The notes under the pieces: generated by a model
Database searches by the model: none
What the model saw: only the letters and a program-made list of their open reading frames with translations
What the model was told of the DNA's origin: nothing
DNA from: Prado023 sp963798745
GTDB lineage: Bacteria > Actinomycetota > Actinomycetes > S36-B12 > CAIYMF01
Assembly: GCA_963798745.1 (NCBI GenBank)
Contig: CAWCUF010000006.1
Span: 62,001 to 126,000, forward strand
Direction: 5' to 3'
DNA length: 64,000 nucleotides
Made by a program: the position numbers and the translations under genes
Shown: positions 1-9,400 of the stretch, piece by piece
Layout: every line of letters begins with the position of its first letter
Numbering within the stretch: position 1 is the first letter of the stretch

Positions 1-1
1 C

Positions 2-316
2 GGCGGCGGTGACCTGCACCAGATGCGCCGGCACGTGCTGCCCAACGTGATGCCGCTGGTCCTGGCCAACACGACGCTCATGGTGGCCCTGGCCATCCTG
101 TCCGAGACCACGCTGAGCTTCCTGGGCCTGGGCGACCCGACCCGCCCCTCCTGGGGCACCATGCTCGACGGGGCGTTCACCAATGGTGCGATGACCGTCG
201 GTGCCTGGTGGTACGTCCTGCCGCCCGGCTTGTGCGTGGTTGCCGTCGTGCTGGCGTTCACGCTGATCGGGCGGGCCATGGAGTCCATCGTCGACCCGCG
301 CGGCGGGGGGCAGTGA
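2..316 (+). CDS. ABC transporter permease (DppC/OppC family), 3' end only
   Basis: This is the C-terminal 104 residues of an inner-membrane permease of a peptide/nickel-type ABC importer; the 5' part lies outside the window. It contains the end of the EAA cytoplasmic loop (RRHVLPNVMPLVLAN), a membrane segment with the family motif ETTLSFLGLG, the typical PSWGTML loop and a last membrane helix ending in DPR. The stop overlaps the ATG of the next ATPase gene (TGATG), so permease and ATPases form one operon. Substrate specificity cannot be read from this fragment. Confidence 0.9.
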   Translation, partial: GGGDLHQMRRHVLPNVMPLVLANTTLMVALAILSETTLSFLGLGDPTRPSWGTMLDGAFTNGAMTVGAWWYVLPPGLCVVAVVLAFTLIGRAMESIVDPRGGGQ

Positions 317-1383
317 TGACCGCGCAAGCGCAGGGTACCGGTCGGGTCGCGATCAACGGGGTCGCTACCGACGCGCAGGCACCGGCGCTGGAGTTCCGCG
401 ACGTGCACATCACCTACACGGCTCGCGCCGGTGATGTTCCGGCAGTGCGCGGGGTGAACCTGAGCCTGCCGGCCGGGTCCTCGCTGGGGATCGCCGGGGA
501 GAGCGGCAGCGGCAAGTCGACGCTGGTCTCCACCGTCCTGCGGTTGCAACCCAAGTCGGCGACGGTCTCCGGGGAGGTCCTGGTCGAGGGCACCGACGTG
601 CTGTCCATGTCGTTCAAGGCACTTCGGGCCCTGCGCTGGGCGCAGGCCAGCATCGTGTTCCAGGGGGCCCTGCACGGGCTGAACCCCATCCAGCGGATCG
701 GGGTGCAGATCGCTGAGCCGATCGCCCTGCACGAGCCGAAGGCAAGCAAGGCACAGGTGACCACGCGGGTCGGGGAGCTGCTCGAGCAGGTGGGCCTTTC
801 CGCGGCCCGCGCACAGTCCTACCCGCACCAGCTCTCCGGCGGCCAGCGTCAGCGTGTGATGATCGCGATGGCCCTGGCCTGTCGGCCGCGCATCATCATC
901 GCCGACGAGCCGACGACGGCCCTGGACGTGATGGTCCAGGCCCAGGTGCTCAAGGTGCTGGTCGACCTCGTCGACACCCTCGGGCTGACGCTGGTACTGA
1001 TCTCCCACGATCTGTCGGTGCTCGCCGACACCTGTCAGCAGGTGGCGGTGATGTACGCCGGTGAGGTGGTGGAGCTCGGCCCGTCGGCCACGGTCTTCGA
1101 CGACCCGGCGCACCCGTACTCGCGAGCACTGGCCGGGGCGTTCCCGCGGATCGGCGACCAGCGGTTCCGCTACTCCCCCACCGGCCTGGCCGGCGATCCA
1201 CCGTTCCCCGGTGAGATCACCGACGGCTGCCCGTTCGCACCCCGCTGCCCGGTGGCCCGCGAGGACTGCGCGACGGGCTCGGTGAAGTTGGTGACGGTCG
1301 CCCCGGGGCGCCTGACCTCCTGCCGGTACCCGCTGATCGGCGCGGATGGCCAGACCCCCGACGCCACGGGAGGCACCCCATGA
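316..1383 (+). CDS. Peptide/nickel-type ABC transporter ATP-binding protein (OppD/DppD-like)
   Basis: The 355-residue cytoplasmic ATPase energises import through the permease upstream. It has a Walker A (GESGSGKST), a Q-loop (VFQGALHGLNP), the signature LSGGQRQR, a Walker B (IIIADEPTTALD) and the switch histidine (ISHD). The C-terminal oligopeptide-transporter domain carries the cysteine-rich CPFAPRCP motif seen in OppD/DppD. The start is the ATG that overlaps the permease stop; a longer frame reading from base 208 is shadow sequence. The stop overlaps the next gene (ATGA). Family assignment is firm; peptide versus other substrate is open. Confidence 0.93.
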   Translation: MTAQAQGTGRVAINGVATDAQAPALEFRDVHITYTARAGDVPAVRGVNLSLPAGSSLGIAGESGSGKSTLVSTVLRLQPKSATVSGEVLVEGTDVLSMSFKALRALRWAQASIVFQGALHGLNPIQRIGVQIAEPIALHEPKASKAQVTTRVGELLEQVGLSAARAQSYPHQLSGGQRQRVMIAMALACRPRIIIADEPTTALDVMVQAQVLKVLVDLVDTLGLTLVLISHDLSVLADTCQQVAVMYAGEVVELGPSATVFDDPAHPYSRALAGAFPRIGDQRFRYSPTGLAGDPPFPGEITDGCPFAPRCPVAREDCATGSVKLVTVAPGRLTSCRYPLIGADGQTPDATGGTP

Positions 1384-2369
1384 CCACACCCAGCACCGAC
1401 GCGGCCAGGCCGTCCCTGCCCGCGCTCGAGGCCCGCGATGTGGTGGTGTCCTTCCCGACCGGGCGGGGCCGGGCCGCGCGCGCGGTCGACGGCGTGAACC
1501 TGTCGGTGCAGCCGGGCCAGATCGTGGCGCTGGTCGGTGAGTCCGGCTGCGGGAAGTCCACACTGGCCCGGGCCCTGATGGGCCTGCAGAAGCTGACCGC
1601 GGGCTCGATCCAGGTGTCCGGCCAGCCGCTGGACCGCTCGCGCTCCGGGCTCAAGGCCTACCGCCGGCGGGTGCAGCTCGTGCTGCAGGACCCGATGGGA
1701 TCGCTGAACCCGCGAATGACCGTGTACGAGTCCGTGGTCGAGGGCTTGACCATCCACGGCGTGGACCGTCAGGAGGAGCGCGTCGTCGACGCATTGTCCC
1801 GGGTGGGGCTGCGCCCCCCCGAGCGGTTCCTGGACCGGTACCCGCACGAGCTGTCCGGCGGGCAGCGCCAGCGCGTGGTCATCGCCGGGGCGCTTGTGCT
1901 GGAACCGACCATCCTGGTGGCCGACGAGCCCGTCTCCAGCCTGGATGCCTCGGTGCGTGGGGAGATCCTGGCCCTGCTGCTGCGGCTGCGTGAGGAGCTC
2001 GGGCTGTCGCTGCTGGTCGTCACCCATGATCTCGGCCTGGCGTGGAACATCGCCGACCGGATCGCGGTGATGTACCTGGGTCGAATCATCGAGGAGGGCC
2101 CCACCGAGGAACTGCTGGCCAATCCGGCGCACCCCTACACCCAGGCGCTGCTCTCGGTGGTGCCCGAGATCGACCGGGTGGAGCCGATCGTCCTGGTCGG
2201 CGAGCCGCCGGACCCCGCGCAGATCCCGTCCGGGTGCCGGTTCCATCCGCGCTGCCAGGTGCTTCAGGCCGGCCTGCCCGAGGAGGTCGCGGCACGCTGC
2301 CGGCGCGAGTCGCCCGCGGCCCTGGCGTTGCAGGGTGCGCACGCGGCGGCCTGCCACGTGGCCGGCTGA
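1380..2369 (+). CDS. Peptide/nickel-type ABC transporter ATP-binding protein (OppF/DppF-like)
   Basis: The 329-residue second ATPase of the importer shares the ATGA overlap with the OppD-like gene. Motifs are Walker A GESGCGKST, Q-loop LQDPMGSLNPR (the OppF-type form), signature LSGGQRQR, Walker B ILVADEPVSSLD and switch histidine VTHD. A C-terminal SGCRFHPRC motif is typical of the family. Two unequal ATPases behind a DppC permease is the usual order; the binding protein and first permease should lie upstream of the window. The gene ends the plus-strand operon, facing a convergent aminotransferase gene 64 bases away. Confidence 0.93.
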   Translation: MTTPSTDAARPSLPALEARDVVVSFPTGRGRAARAVDGVNLSVQPGQIVALVGESGCGKSTLARALMGLQKLTAGSIQVSGQPLDRSRSGLKAYRRRVQLVLQDPMGSLNPRMTVYESVVEGLTIHGVDRQEERVVDALSRVGLRPPERFLDRYPHELSGGQRQRVVIAGALVLEPTILVADEPVSSLDASVRGEILALLLRLREELGLSLLVVTHDLGLAWNIADRIAVMYLGRIIEEGPTEELLANPAHPYTQALLSVVPEIDRVEPIVLVGEPPDPAQIPSGCRFHPRCQVLQAGLPEEVAARCRRESPAALALQGAHAAACHVAG

Positions 2370-2433
2370 GGACCGGCGGCTACTACCCATGTGCCTGCGC
2401 GATCAGCGGATCAACTGCCTGCCCGGGGCGGGC

Positions 2434-3615
2434 TCAGTGCGCGGAGTCCCCGGCGTGAGCCATGACGCCGGCCATCCGCTCGACCGCCTCGGTGAGCACC
2501 TCGTCGGAGCAGGCCAGGTTCAGCCGGGCGTGCCCCCGCCCACCGGGGCCGAAGGCACCTCCTGAGGTCAGCGCGACCCGGCCCCGCTGGAGGAAGGCTC
2601 TGGCTGGGTCGTCGCCGAGGCCGAGGGCGCGGCAGTCCAGCCACGCCAGGTACGTCGCCTTCGGTGGCTGGTAGCCGATCGCGGGGAGCCGCTCGGCGAG
2701 CAGCGTGCCGAGCCGGTCGGCGTTCGCTGCGATGTTGGCGTTCACCGCGTCCAGCCAGCCCGGGGCGCTGCGGTAGGCCGCGGCATGACCCACGACACCC
2801 AGGTGGCTGGCACCGTAGGGAGTCGATTCCGGCAGGCTGGCCAGCACGGACGCGGTCCGGGGCGCGGCGACCATCAGCCCGGCCTTGAGCCCGGCGAGGT
2901 TGAACGCCTTGGCTGCGGAGGTGACCACGAAGCCCGTGTCCGCGACGGACAGCCACGGCACGAACTCACCGGTCGCGGGCACCAGCGGTCCGTGCACCTC
3001 GTCGACGACCACCTGCGCCCCGAACTGCGCGGCCAGTGCGGCCACCGCCCTGAGCTCGTCGGCGCTGTGGACCACGCCGGTCGGGTTGTGCGGGCTGCAC
3101 AGCAGTAGCACCGGCACCCCGGAGCGCGCCGTCGCCGGGGCGTCGCTCGCCCGTGCGGCCAGAGCCATGCCGATGGCCGGGACGTCCAGGCGGCCCTGCT
3201 CAGTCAGCTCCACCGGCACCACCTGCCGGCCCAGCTCGCGGACTGTCCCGGCGAACGGCGGGTACACCGGCGAGGGGATCAGCACCGGGCCGCCCGGCTC
3301 GGTCAGGCGCGCCAGCAGGAGCCGGATCCCGGTCATCACGTCAGCGCACTGCGCGGTGTGGTCCGGGTCAGGCGCCCAGTTCCAGCGGCTGGCGGCGAAC
3401 TCGGCGAGGGCTCGTGCGTAGGGCTGCCCACTGGCCGGGTAGCCGGTGTCCCCGGTGCGGATCGCCTCGGTCAGGGCAGCGACCACCTCGGGCGCGGGCA
3501 GGACGTCCATCTCGGCAACCCACAGTGGGAGCACATCTGGGCCGTGCAACTGCCACTTCAGGGCGGTGTGCGCACGCAGGTCGCTGGGCCGCAGGACCTC
3601 GAAGGGACGGGTCAC
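2434..3615 (-). CDS. PLP-dependent MalY/PatB-family aminotransferase or cystathionine beta-lyase
   Basis: The 393-residue fold-type I PLP enzyme resembles PatB/MalY C-S lyases, which cleave cystathionine to homocysteine, pyruvate and ammonia, or act on related thioethers. Family hallmarks are LPLWVAEMD near residue 30, GYP near 58, SPHNPTG at 174-180, VVDEVHGPL around Asp205, and the PLP lysine Lys236 in SAAKAFNLAGLK. The start is a GTG overlapping the stop of the upstream peptidase gene (GTGA), so the two are translationally coupled. A much longer open frame continues upstream, but it is the shadow of the peptidase. Exact substrate is not decided by sequence. Confidence 0.88.
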   Translation of the reverse strand: MTRPFEVLRPSDLRAHTALKWQLHGPDVLPLWVAEMDVLPAPEVVAALTEAIRTGDTGYPASGQPYARALAEFAASRWNWAPDPDHTAQCADVMTGIRLLLARLTEPGGPVLIPSPVYPPFAGTVRELGRQVVPVELTEQGRLDVPAIGMALAARASDAPATARSGVPVLLLCSPHNPTGVVHSADELRAVAALAAQFGAQVVVDEVHGPLVPATGEFVPWLSVADTGFVVTSAAKAFNLAGLKAGLMVAAPRTASVLASLPESTPYGASHLGVVGHAAAYRSAPGWLDAVNANIAANADRLGTLLAERLPAIGYQPPKATYLAWLDCRALGLGDDPARAFLQRGRVALTSGGAFGPGGRGHARLNLACSDEVLTEAVERMAGVMAHAGDSAH

Positions 3616-4865
3616 GAGCGCTCCCGGCCCACCGTGTCGTCGGCGTCGCCGGATTCCCGCGTTGCCGCGCCGTCGGTGCCGCTCGACTCCCCCGCTGCCA
3701 CCCCGTCGGTGCTGCCGGACTCCCGCGCCACTGCGCCCCCGGTGCCGCTCTGCTCCCGCGGCACCGCCCCGGGTGTCAAGGCCGCCCGCAGATCCCCGTG
3801 GGGCAGGGCGAGCGCCTGATGTCCTCGGGTGCCGATCGTGTCGCTGGCGTTGAGGATCGAGTCGAGCACCGCCTGCTCGGCGGCGTCCACGCAGGCTTCG
3901 AACAGCGGGTCGAGGTCCGCTCCCCCGAGGCCGGCGGAGTCCGGTCGAGTGCCGCGCGGGGCGCGCAGCCCCGTGGCGAAGCCGAGGAAGATCTCGCCGC
4001 TCCCGTGATGGGCCACCGACCCGGCTCGGGCCAGTCCCAGACCGATCCGGGTGGCCAGCCGGCGGCAGCCGTGCGTGTCCAGTGGCGCGTCCGTCACGAC
4101 GATCCCGAGACAGGAGCCGGCCGGTGGTGGGGAGGCCGTGCCCGTGCCCGCTGCGCGCGGGTCCGGGCTGACCCCGCCGCGACCCAGGATCCGCCCCACC
4201 GGCACGCCGCCCACCGTCAACCGGTCGGCCTGGCCGAAGTTGGTCAGCAGCAGCACGCCCACAGTGTGCCCAGCCGGGGTCACTCGCGACGAGGTGCCGA
4301 TCCCGCCCTTCCAGCCCAGGCACAGCATCCCGGTGCCGGCCCCGACCGCACCGGTGGCCGGGCGCCGGCCTGTCCCGATCGACGCCCGAGCATCAACCCG
4401 GGCGGCCTCCACATCGGCGAACTCGACCTGCATCGCGCCGGCGAAGTTCAGCCACGAGTCGTCGCACTCGCCCACGACCGGGATGACGACCTCGTCGGCC
4501 ACAGCGGGGGCCTGCGCCAGCGCGAGCCGGCAGGCCGCGTCGTACACCCGGCCCAGTTGCATGGTGGAGGTCAGGTACACCGGCGTCTCGATGAGCCCCC
4601 ACTCCTGGGCGGACTGCCAGCCGGTGCACTCACCAGCCCCGTTGAGCACCGAGCCGCCGGCCGGTACCGGCGTGGCCCACAGGTCCCCGCCGAGGTCCAG
4701 GACCGTCACACCGGTGCGCGCAACGCCCCGGCCGACCGGGGGCGCGGGCTCGTCGCGCACGATCGTGGTGTGTCCCAGGCCCACGCCGGGCACGTCGCAG
4801 ACGGAATCCGTGGCGCCGGTGCGCATCGACCCGATCGTCACGCCGAAATCGGCTGGGCTGGTCAT
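3612..4865 (-). CDS. P1-family (DmpA/BapA-type) N-terminal nucleophile aminopeptidase
   Basis: The 417-residue protein matches self-processing peptidases of family P1 (DmpA, BapA), which release N-terminal residues from peptides, including D- and beta-amino acids. It has an early SVCDVPGVGLGHTT segment, FAGAMQVEFADVE, GWKGGIGTSSR and TVGVLLLTNFG. The likely cleavage site and nucleophile is Ser251 in AGSCLGIVVTDAPL. It is longer than usual because residues 370-413 are four imperfect 11-residue repeats. Start is ATG 4865, leaving a 73-base divergent spacer to the deacetylase gene. The stop overlaps the C-S lyase gene. Activity is inferred from family membership. Confidence 0.85.
   Translation of the reverse strand: MTSPADFGVTIGSMRTGATDSVCDVPGVGLGHTTIVRDEPAPPVGRGVARTGVTVLDLGGDLWATPVPAGGSVLNGAGECTGWQSAQEWGLIETPVYLTSTMQLGRVYDAACRLALAQAPAVADEVVIPVVGECDDSWLNFAGAMQVEFADVEAARVDARASIGTGRRPATGAVGAGTGMLCLGWKGGIGTSSRVTPAGHTVGVLLLTNFGQADRLTVGGVPVGRILGRGGVSPDPRAAGTGTASPPPAGSCLGIVVTDAPLDTHGCRRLATRIGLGLARAGSVAHHGSGEIFLGFATGLRAPRGTRPDSAGLGGADLDPLFEACVDAAEQAVLDSILNASDTIGTRGHQALALPHGDLRAALTPGAVPREQSGTGGAVARESGSTDGVAAGESSGTDGAATRESGDADDTVGRERS
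3627..3758 (-). repeat. Four 33-bp in-frame tandem repeats in the peptidase 3' end
   Basis: Four imperfect 11-codon units (REQSGTGGAVA, RESGSTDGVAA, GESSGTDGAAT, RESGDADDTVG) follow the conserved P1 domain and end four codons before the stop. The units keep a 33-base period and a RES-G-x-x-D-G core. The tail is hydrophilic and probably disordered. It looks like a recent slippage expansion. Confidence 0.85.
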
Positions 4866-4938
4866 GGCGCCAGCATGCCAGCCGCGCGGCACGGTTGGTG
4901 GCAGGCACATCGTCACGCACCGGTGGGAGGATGCGTGC

Positions 4939-6090
4939 GTGGCCGCCCCCGCTGAGCTCGTCGACCCCATCCCGTTCGTCTGGCATCCCCGGACCCGCCG
5001 GCACCAGCCCGGGGCCGAGATCTGGCTCGGGGTCCGCACGCCGGGCACGGAGGTCGTGCAGCGCGTCAACGTCATCCGCGAAGCGCTGATCCGGGCCGGC
5101 CATCCTGAGGTCACCGCCGGCGACCCGGACCCGGAGGCGATGCTCGCCGTGCACGAGCAGGGGCTGATCGAGCACCTGCGCAGCATCCACGATGCCTGGG
5201 TGGTCGGGGGCTACGCCGACGACCCGGGACAGGACCGGGTGGTCCCCTATGTGTTCCCCACCCCGGGGATGCTCGGTGGGCTGCCGGTGCGCCGGCCGAC
5301 CGCCACGCACGCCCGCGCCGGGCAGTACTGCTACGACACGATGACCCTGATCGGGCCGGGCACCTGGGACGCCGTGGAAGCTGCCGCGGGCGCTGCGCTG
5401 ACGGCCGCGGACATGGTCGCCGACGCCGCGTGGGTCAGCGACTCGCAAGGTCCCGCCGCCCGCAGCGCCGGGACCGCCCCGCTGGCCTACGCCCTGACCC
5501 GACCTCCTGGCCATCATGCGGCGCGCGCGGCGTTCGGCGGCTCCTGCTACCTGAACAACGCCGCGATGGCCGCCGAACGCCTGCGCGCACGCGGCGCCCG
5601 GCGGGTGGCGATCCTCGACATCGACGCCCATCACGGCAACGGCACCCAGGCGATCTTCTACCACCGTGGTGACGTCTTCTACGGCTCGGTGCACATCGAC
5701 CCGGGGGCCGGCTGGTTCCCGCACTTCCTCGGTTTCGGCGACGAGGCCGGGCTCGGCGCCGGGCTGGGCAGCAACCGCAACATCGCGCTACCGGCCCGGT
5801 CCGGTGACGACCGCTGGCTGACCGCCGTGGAGGAACTGACCCACGATGCAGCCGCGTTCGGCGCCGACGCCCTGGTCGTGTCGCTGGGCGTCGACAGCGC
5901 GATCGACGATCCGGAGAGTCCGCTGCGCGTGACCGGCGACGGCCTGCGGGCCACCGGGATCCTGCTGGGTGGGCTTGGCCTGCCCACCGTGGCCGTGCAG
6001 GAGGGCGGCTACCACCTGCCCTCGCTGGGCACGCTGGTGGCCGGCACGCTGGCGGGGCTGGCGCAGGGTTCTGCCCGCGCGACCCGCTGA
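4939..6090 (+). CDS. Class II histone deacetylase / acetylpolyamine amidohydrolase family protein
   Basis: The 383-residue zinc hydrolase belongs to the deacetylase superfamily that removes acetyl groups from lysines, polyamines or other small amides. Active-site features are the His192-His193 pair in RPPGHHA, the DIDAHHGNGT motif whose Asp229 and His231 are zinc ligands, the third ligand Asp319 in LGVDSAIDDP, and the transition-state tyrosine in EGGYH (356-358). The GTG start is preceded at eight bases by GGGAGG; an out-of-frame ATG lies just before it. It is divergent from the P1 peptidase gene. The substrate is unknown. Confidence 0.88.
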   Translation: MAAPAELVDPIPFVWHPRTRRHQPGAEIWLGVRTPGTEVVQRVNVIREALIRAGHPEVTAGDPDPEAMLAVHEQGLIEHLRSIHDAWVVGGYADDPGQDRVVPYVFPTPGMLGGLPVRRPTATHARAGQYCYDTMTLIGPGTWDAVEAAAGAALTAADMVADAAWVSDSQGPAARSAGTAPLAYALTRPPGHHAARAAFGGSCYLNNAAMAAERLRARGARRVAILDIDAHHGNGTQAIFYHRGDVFYGSVHIDPGAGWFPHFLGFGDEAGLGAGLGSNRNIALPARSGDDRWLTAVEELTHDAAAFGADALVVSLGVDSAIDDPESPLRVTGDGLRATGILLGGLGLPTVAVQEGGYHLPSLGTLVAGTLAGLAQGSARATR

Positions 6091-6132
6091 CCGTCCCACC
6101 GCCACCCCGCAGCGCGCCACCCGGCCGAATCG

Positions 6133-6200
6133 ATCCAACTTCGCTGGGTCGACACGCCAGCAGACTTGGACGAATCCGCTGATGGGCCAGCAGACTTGGA
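6133..6200. repeat. Intergenic repeat cluster between convergent genes, possible bidirectional terminator
   Basis: The 15-mer GCCAGCAGACTTGGA occurs at 6156-6170 and 6186-6200, 30 bases apart. A related inverted copy (TCCAACTTCGCTGG) at 6134-6147 can pair with the first copy with three mismatches around a short loop. The element lies between the deacetylase gene (+) and the DUF6104 gene (-). A terminator role is inference. Confidence 0.6.
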
Positions 6201-6263
6201 TGGATCGTGGGAGGGCGGGCAGAGCGCTGGGGCGCGGGCTCGGGGTCGCGCCGGAGTGCCGCG

Positions 6264-6434
6264 CTACTCGTCGTCGTCGCGCGCCAACCAGCTCGCCAGC
6301 CGGTCCACGGCGTTCTCGAACTGTGGGTGCAGGTCGACGAACGTCACCAACTGGTCGGCCAGCCACGCAAGGCTGACCTCCTCGTCGCCACGGCGCGCGG
6401 CGAGCTCCTCGATCCCACGATCGGTGTCGTACAT
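6264..6434 (-). CDS. DUF6104 family small protein
   Basis: The 56-residue protein begins MYDTDRGIEEL and ends in an acidic ARDDDE tail. The pattern (MY-x-TDRGIEEL, then WLA-x-QL-x-TFVDL-x-P-x-FE and RLA-WLAR) matches what I recall of DUF6104, a short actinobacterial protein often encoded beside the 2-oxoglutarate decarboxylase gene. Here it starts 13 bases after the kgd stop on the same strand, so co-transcription with kgd is likely. It is predicted cytoplasmic and mostly helical, with no known catalytic motif. Function is unknown; the conserved linkage to kgd suggests a role in or around that enzyme. Confidence 0.8.
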   Translation of the reverse strand: MYDTDRGIEELAARRGDEEVSLAWLADQLVTFVDLHPQFENAVDRLASWLARDDDE

Positions 6435-6446
6435 GGGCCGGCGCGC

Positions 6447-9400
6447 CTACGCGAACGCCCGGTCCATGAGGGCGCGCTGCTCCTCCTCATGGCGATGCAG
6501 CGATCCCACCGACGGCGACCCGCTCTGGGGTCGGGTCACATGCCGGATGCTGCGCGAGATGGCCCTGGGCAGGTGCTGGTTCATGAACGGCCAGGGGCCC
6601 ATGTTCTCCGGCTCGTCCTGCACCCAGACGATCTCGGCGTCGCCGAACCGCTCCAGGGTGTCGATCAGGGTGCGGTGCGGGATCGGGTAGAGGCGCTCCA
6701 TGCGAAGCACGGCCACGTCGGTGCGCTCGCGCTTGTCCCGCTCGGCCATCAGGTCGTAGCCGACCTTGCCCGAGCAGAGCAGCACGCGCCGGATCCCGCC
6801 GGGATCGATCCGGCCCTGACTGATCCCGCGGTCATCGAGCACCGCGCGGAAGAAGCCCTCCGTGAAGTCCTGGGTCAGGGAGGTGGAGACCTTGGCCCGC
6901 AGCAGCGACTTCGGCGTGAACACGATCATCGGCCGGGTCAGGCGCGAATGCACCTGCCAGCGCAGCAGGTGGAAGTACGAGGCGGGCGTGCTCGGCTGTG
7001 CCACGGTCATGTTGTCCTGGGCGCACAGGGTCAGGAAGCGCTCGATGCGCGCCGAGGAGTGGTCGGGGCCCTGGCCCTCGTAGCCGTGCGGCAGCAGCAG
7101 CACGACCGACGAGCGCTGGGCCCACTTCTGCTCCGCTGAGGTGATGAACTCGTCGACGATCGTCTGGGCGCCGTTGACGAAGTCGCCGAACTGCGCCTCC
7201 CACATCACCAGGGCATCAGGTCGCGCCACGCCGTAGCCGTACTCGAACCCGACCGCGGCGAACTCGCTGAGCAGCGAGTCGTAGACGAACATCTTGCCGC
7301 CGTTGGCGTAGCAGTGCTTGAGCGGCTTGTACTGCCAGCCCGTGCGGGCGTCGACGATCACCGCGTGCCGGTGGCCGAACGTGCCGCGCCGGGAGTCCTG
7401 GCCGGCCAGGCGGACCCACTTGCCCTCGTTGACCAGCGAGCCGATGGCCAGGGCCTCACCCATGCCCCAGTCGATCGCGTCGGCGGCCACCATCTCGGCG
7501 CGCCGGCGCAACTGCGGCACCAGGCGCGGGTGCGCCGTGAAGCCCTCGGGCAGGTCGATCTGGCTGCGTACGACCAGGTCCACGACCTCGCGGCTGATCG
7601 AGGTGTCGACATCCCACGCGGGGGTCTGCGGAGTCAGCTCCTTCTGGCCGGTGGAGATGACCTCGGCGGAGTTCGGGTTGAACTGCTCGTCGCCGCCGGC
7701 GCGCGCCTCCTGGAACACCCGCTCGAGGCGCTCCTGGAAGTCGCGCAGGGCCTCCTCGGCCTCCTCCACGCTGATGTCCCCGCGCCCGATCAGAGCCTCG
7801 GTGTAGAGCTTGCGGACCGAGCGCTTCGCGTCGATCACCGCGTACATGGTCGGTTGGGTCAGCGACGGGTCATCGGCCTCGTTGTGCCCGCGGCGCCGGT
7901 AGCAGATCATGTCGATCACGACGTCCTTGGCGAACTCCCTGCGGAACTCGTAGGCCATCCGCGACACCCGTACGACCGCCTCGGGGTCATCGCCGTTGAC
8001 GTGGAAGATCGGCGCCTGGATCATGCGCGCGACGTCCGTGCAGTAGACCGAGGAGCGGCTGTACTTCGGTGAGGTGGTGAAGCCGACCTGGTTGTTGACG
8101 ATCAGGTGCACCGTGCCACCGGTGCGGTAGCCCTGCAACTGGCTGAGGTTGAGCGTCTCGGCCACGACGCCCTGGCCGGCGAACGCCGCGTCCCCGTGCA
8201 TCAGCACCGGCAGGACGGCGAACTTGCGGCTGGGATCCTCGTAGGCCAACTGGTCCTGCTTGGCCCGCACGATGCCCTCGAGCACGGGGTTGACGGCCTC
8301 GAGGTGGCTCGGGTTGGCGGCCAGGGAGACTCGCACCTCCTGGCCACCAGGGGCGGTGAACGTGCCCTCGGTGCCCAGGTGGTACTTCACGTCACCGGAG
8401 CCCTGGACGCTCTCGACGCCGTAGTTGCCCTCGAACTCGTTGAAGATCCGCGCGTAGGACTTGCCTGCGATGTTGGCCAGCACATTGAGCCGACCGCGGT
8501 GCGGCATCCCGATGCAGACCTCCTCGAGCCCGTCCTCCGCCGCCGCCGAGAGCACCGCGTCGACCATCGGGATGGTCGACTCGCCACCCTCGAGGGAGAA
8601 CCGCTTCTGGCCCACGTACTTGGTCTGCAGGAACGTCTCGAACGCCTCCGCGGCATTGAGCGTGCGCAGGATGCGCAGCTGCTCGGTCCGGTCGGGCTTG
8701 TCCGGGGTCGCCTCGATGCGCTTCTGGATCCAGTGCCGCTGCTCCGGGTCCTGCATGTGCATGTACTCGATGCCCACCGTGCGGCAGTAGGCGTTGCGCA
8801 GGACGCTGAGCACCTCGCGCAGCGTCATGAACTGCTGGCCGGCGAATCCGGCGACCGCGAACTCGCGATCGAGGTCCCACAGAGTCAGGCCGTGCTGGTT
8901 GACGTCGAGGTCGGGATGCTGGCGTTGCTTGTAGTCCAGCGGATCGACATCGGCCATCAGGTGCCCGCGCACGCGGTAGGCGTGGATGAGCTCCTGCACG
9001 CGGGCGGTCTTGTTCAGGTCCGCGTCGTGGCTGACCGCGATGTCGGTCGCCCAGCGGACCGGCTCGTAGGGGATCCGCAGGGCGGTGAAGATGTCGTCGT
9101 AGAACTCGTGGTCACCGAGCAGCAACTGGTGCACCCGGCGCAGGAACTCCCCGGACTGCGCGCCCTGGATGATCCGGTGGTCGTAGGTGGAGGTCAGGGT
9201 CAGGATCTTGCTCACGCCCTGACGGGCCAGCGTCTCGGGGGCCGCCCCCTGCCACTCGGCGGGATAGTCCAGCGAGCCGACGCCCACGATCAGGCCCTGG
9301 CCGGCCATCAGCCGCGGCACGCTGTGCACGGTGCCGATCGTGCCCGGATTGGTCAGGGTCACGGTCGTGCCGGCGAAGTCGTCGGCGCCGAGCCCGCCGG

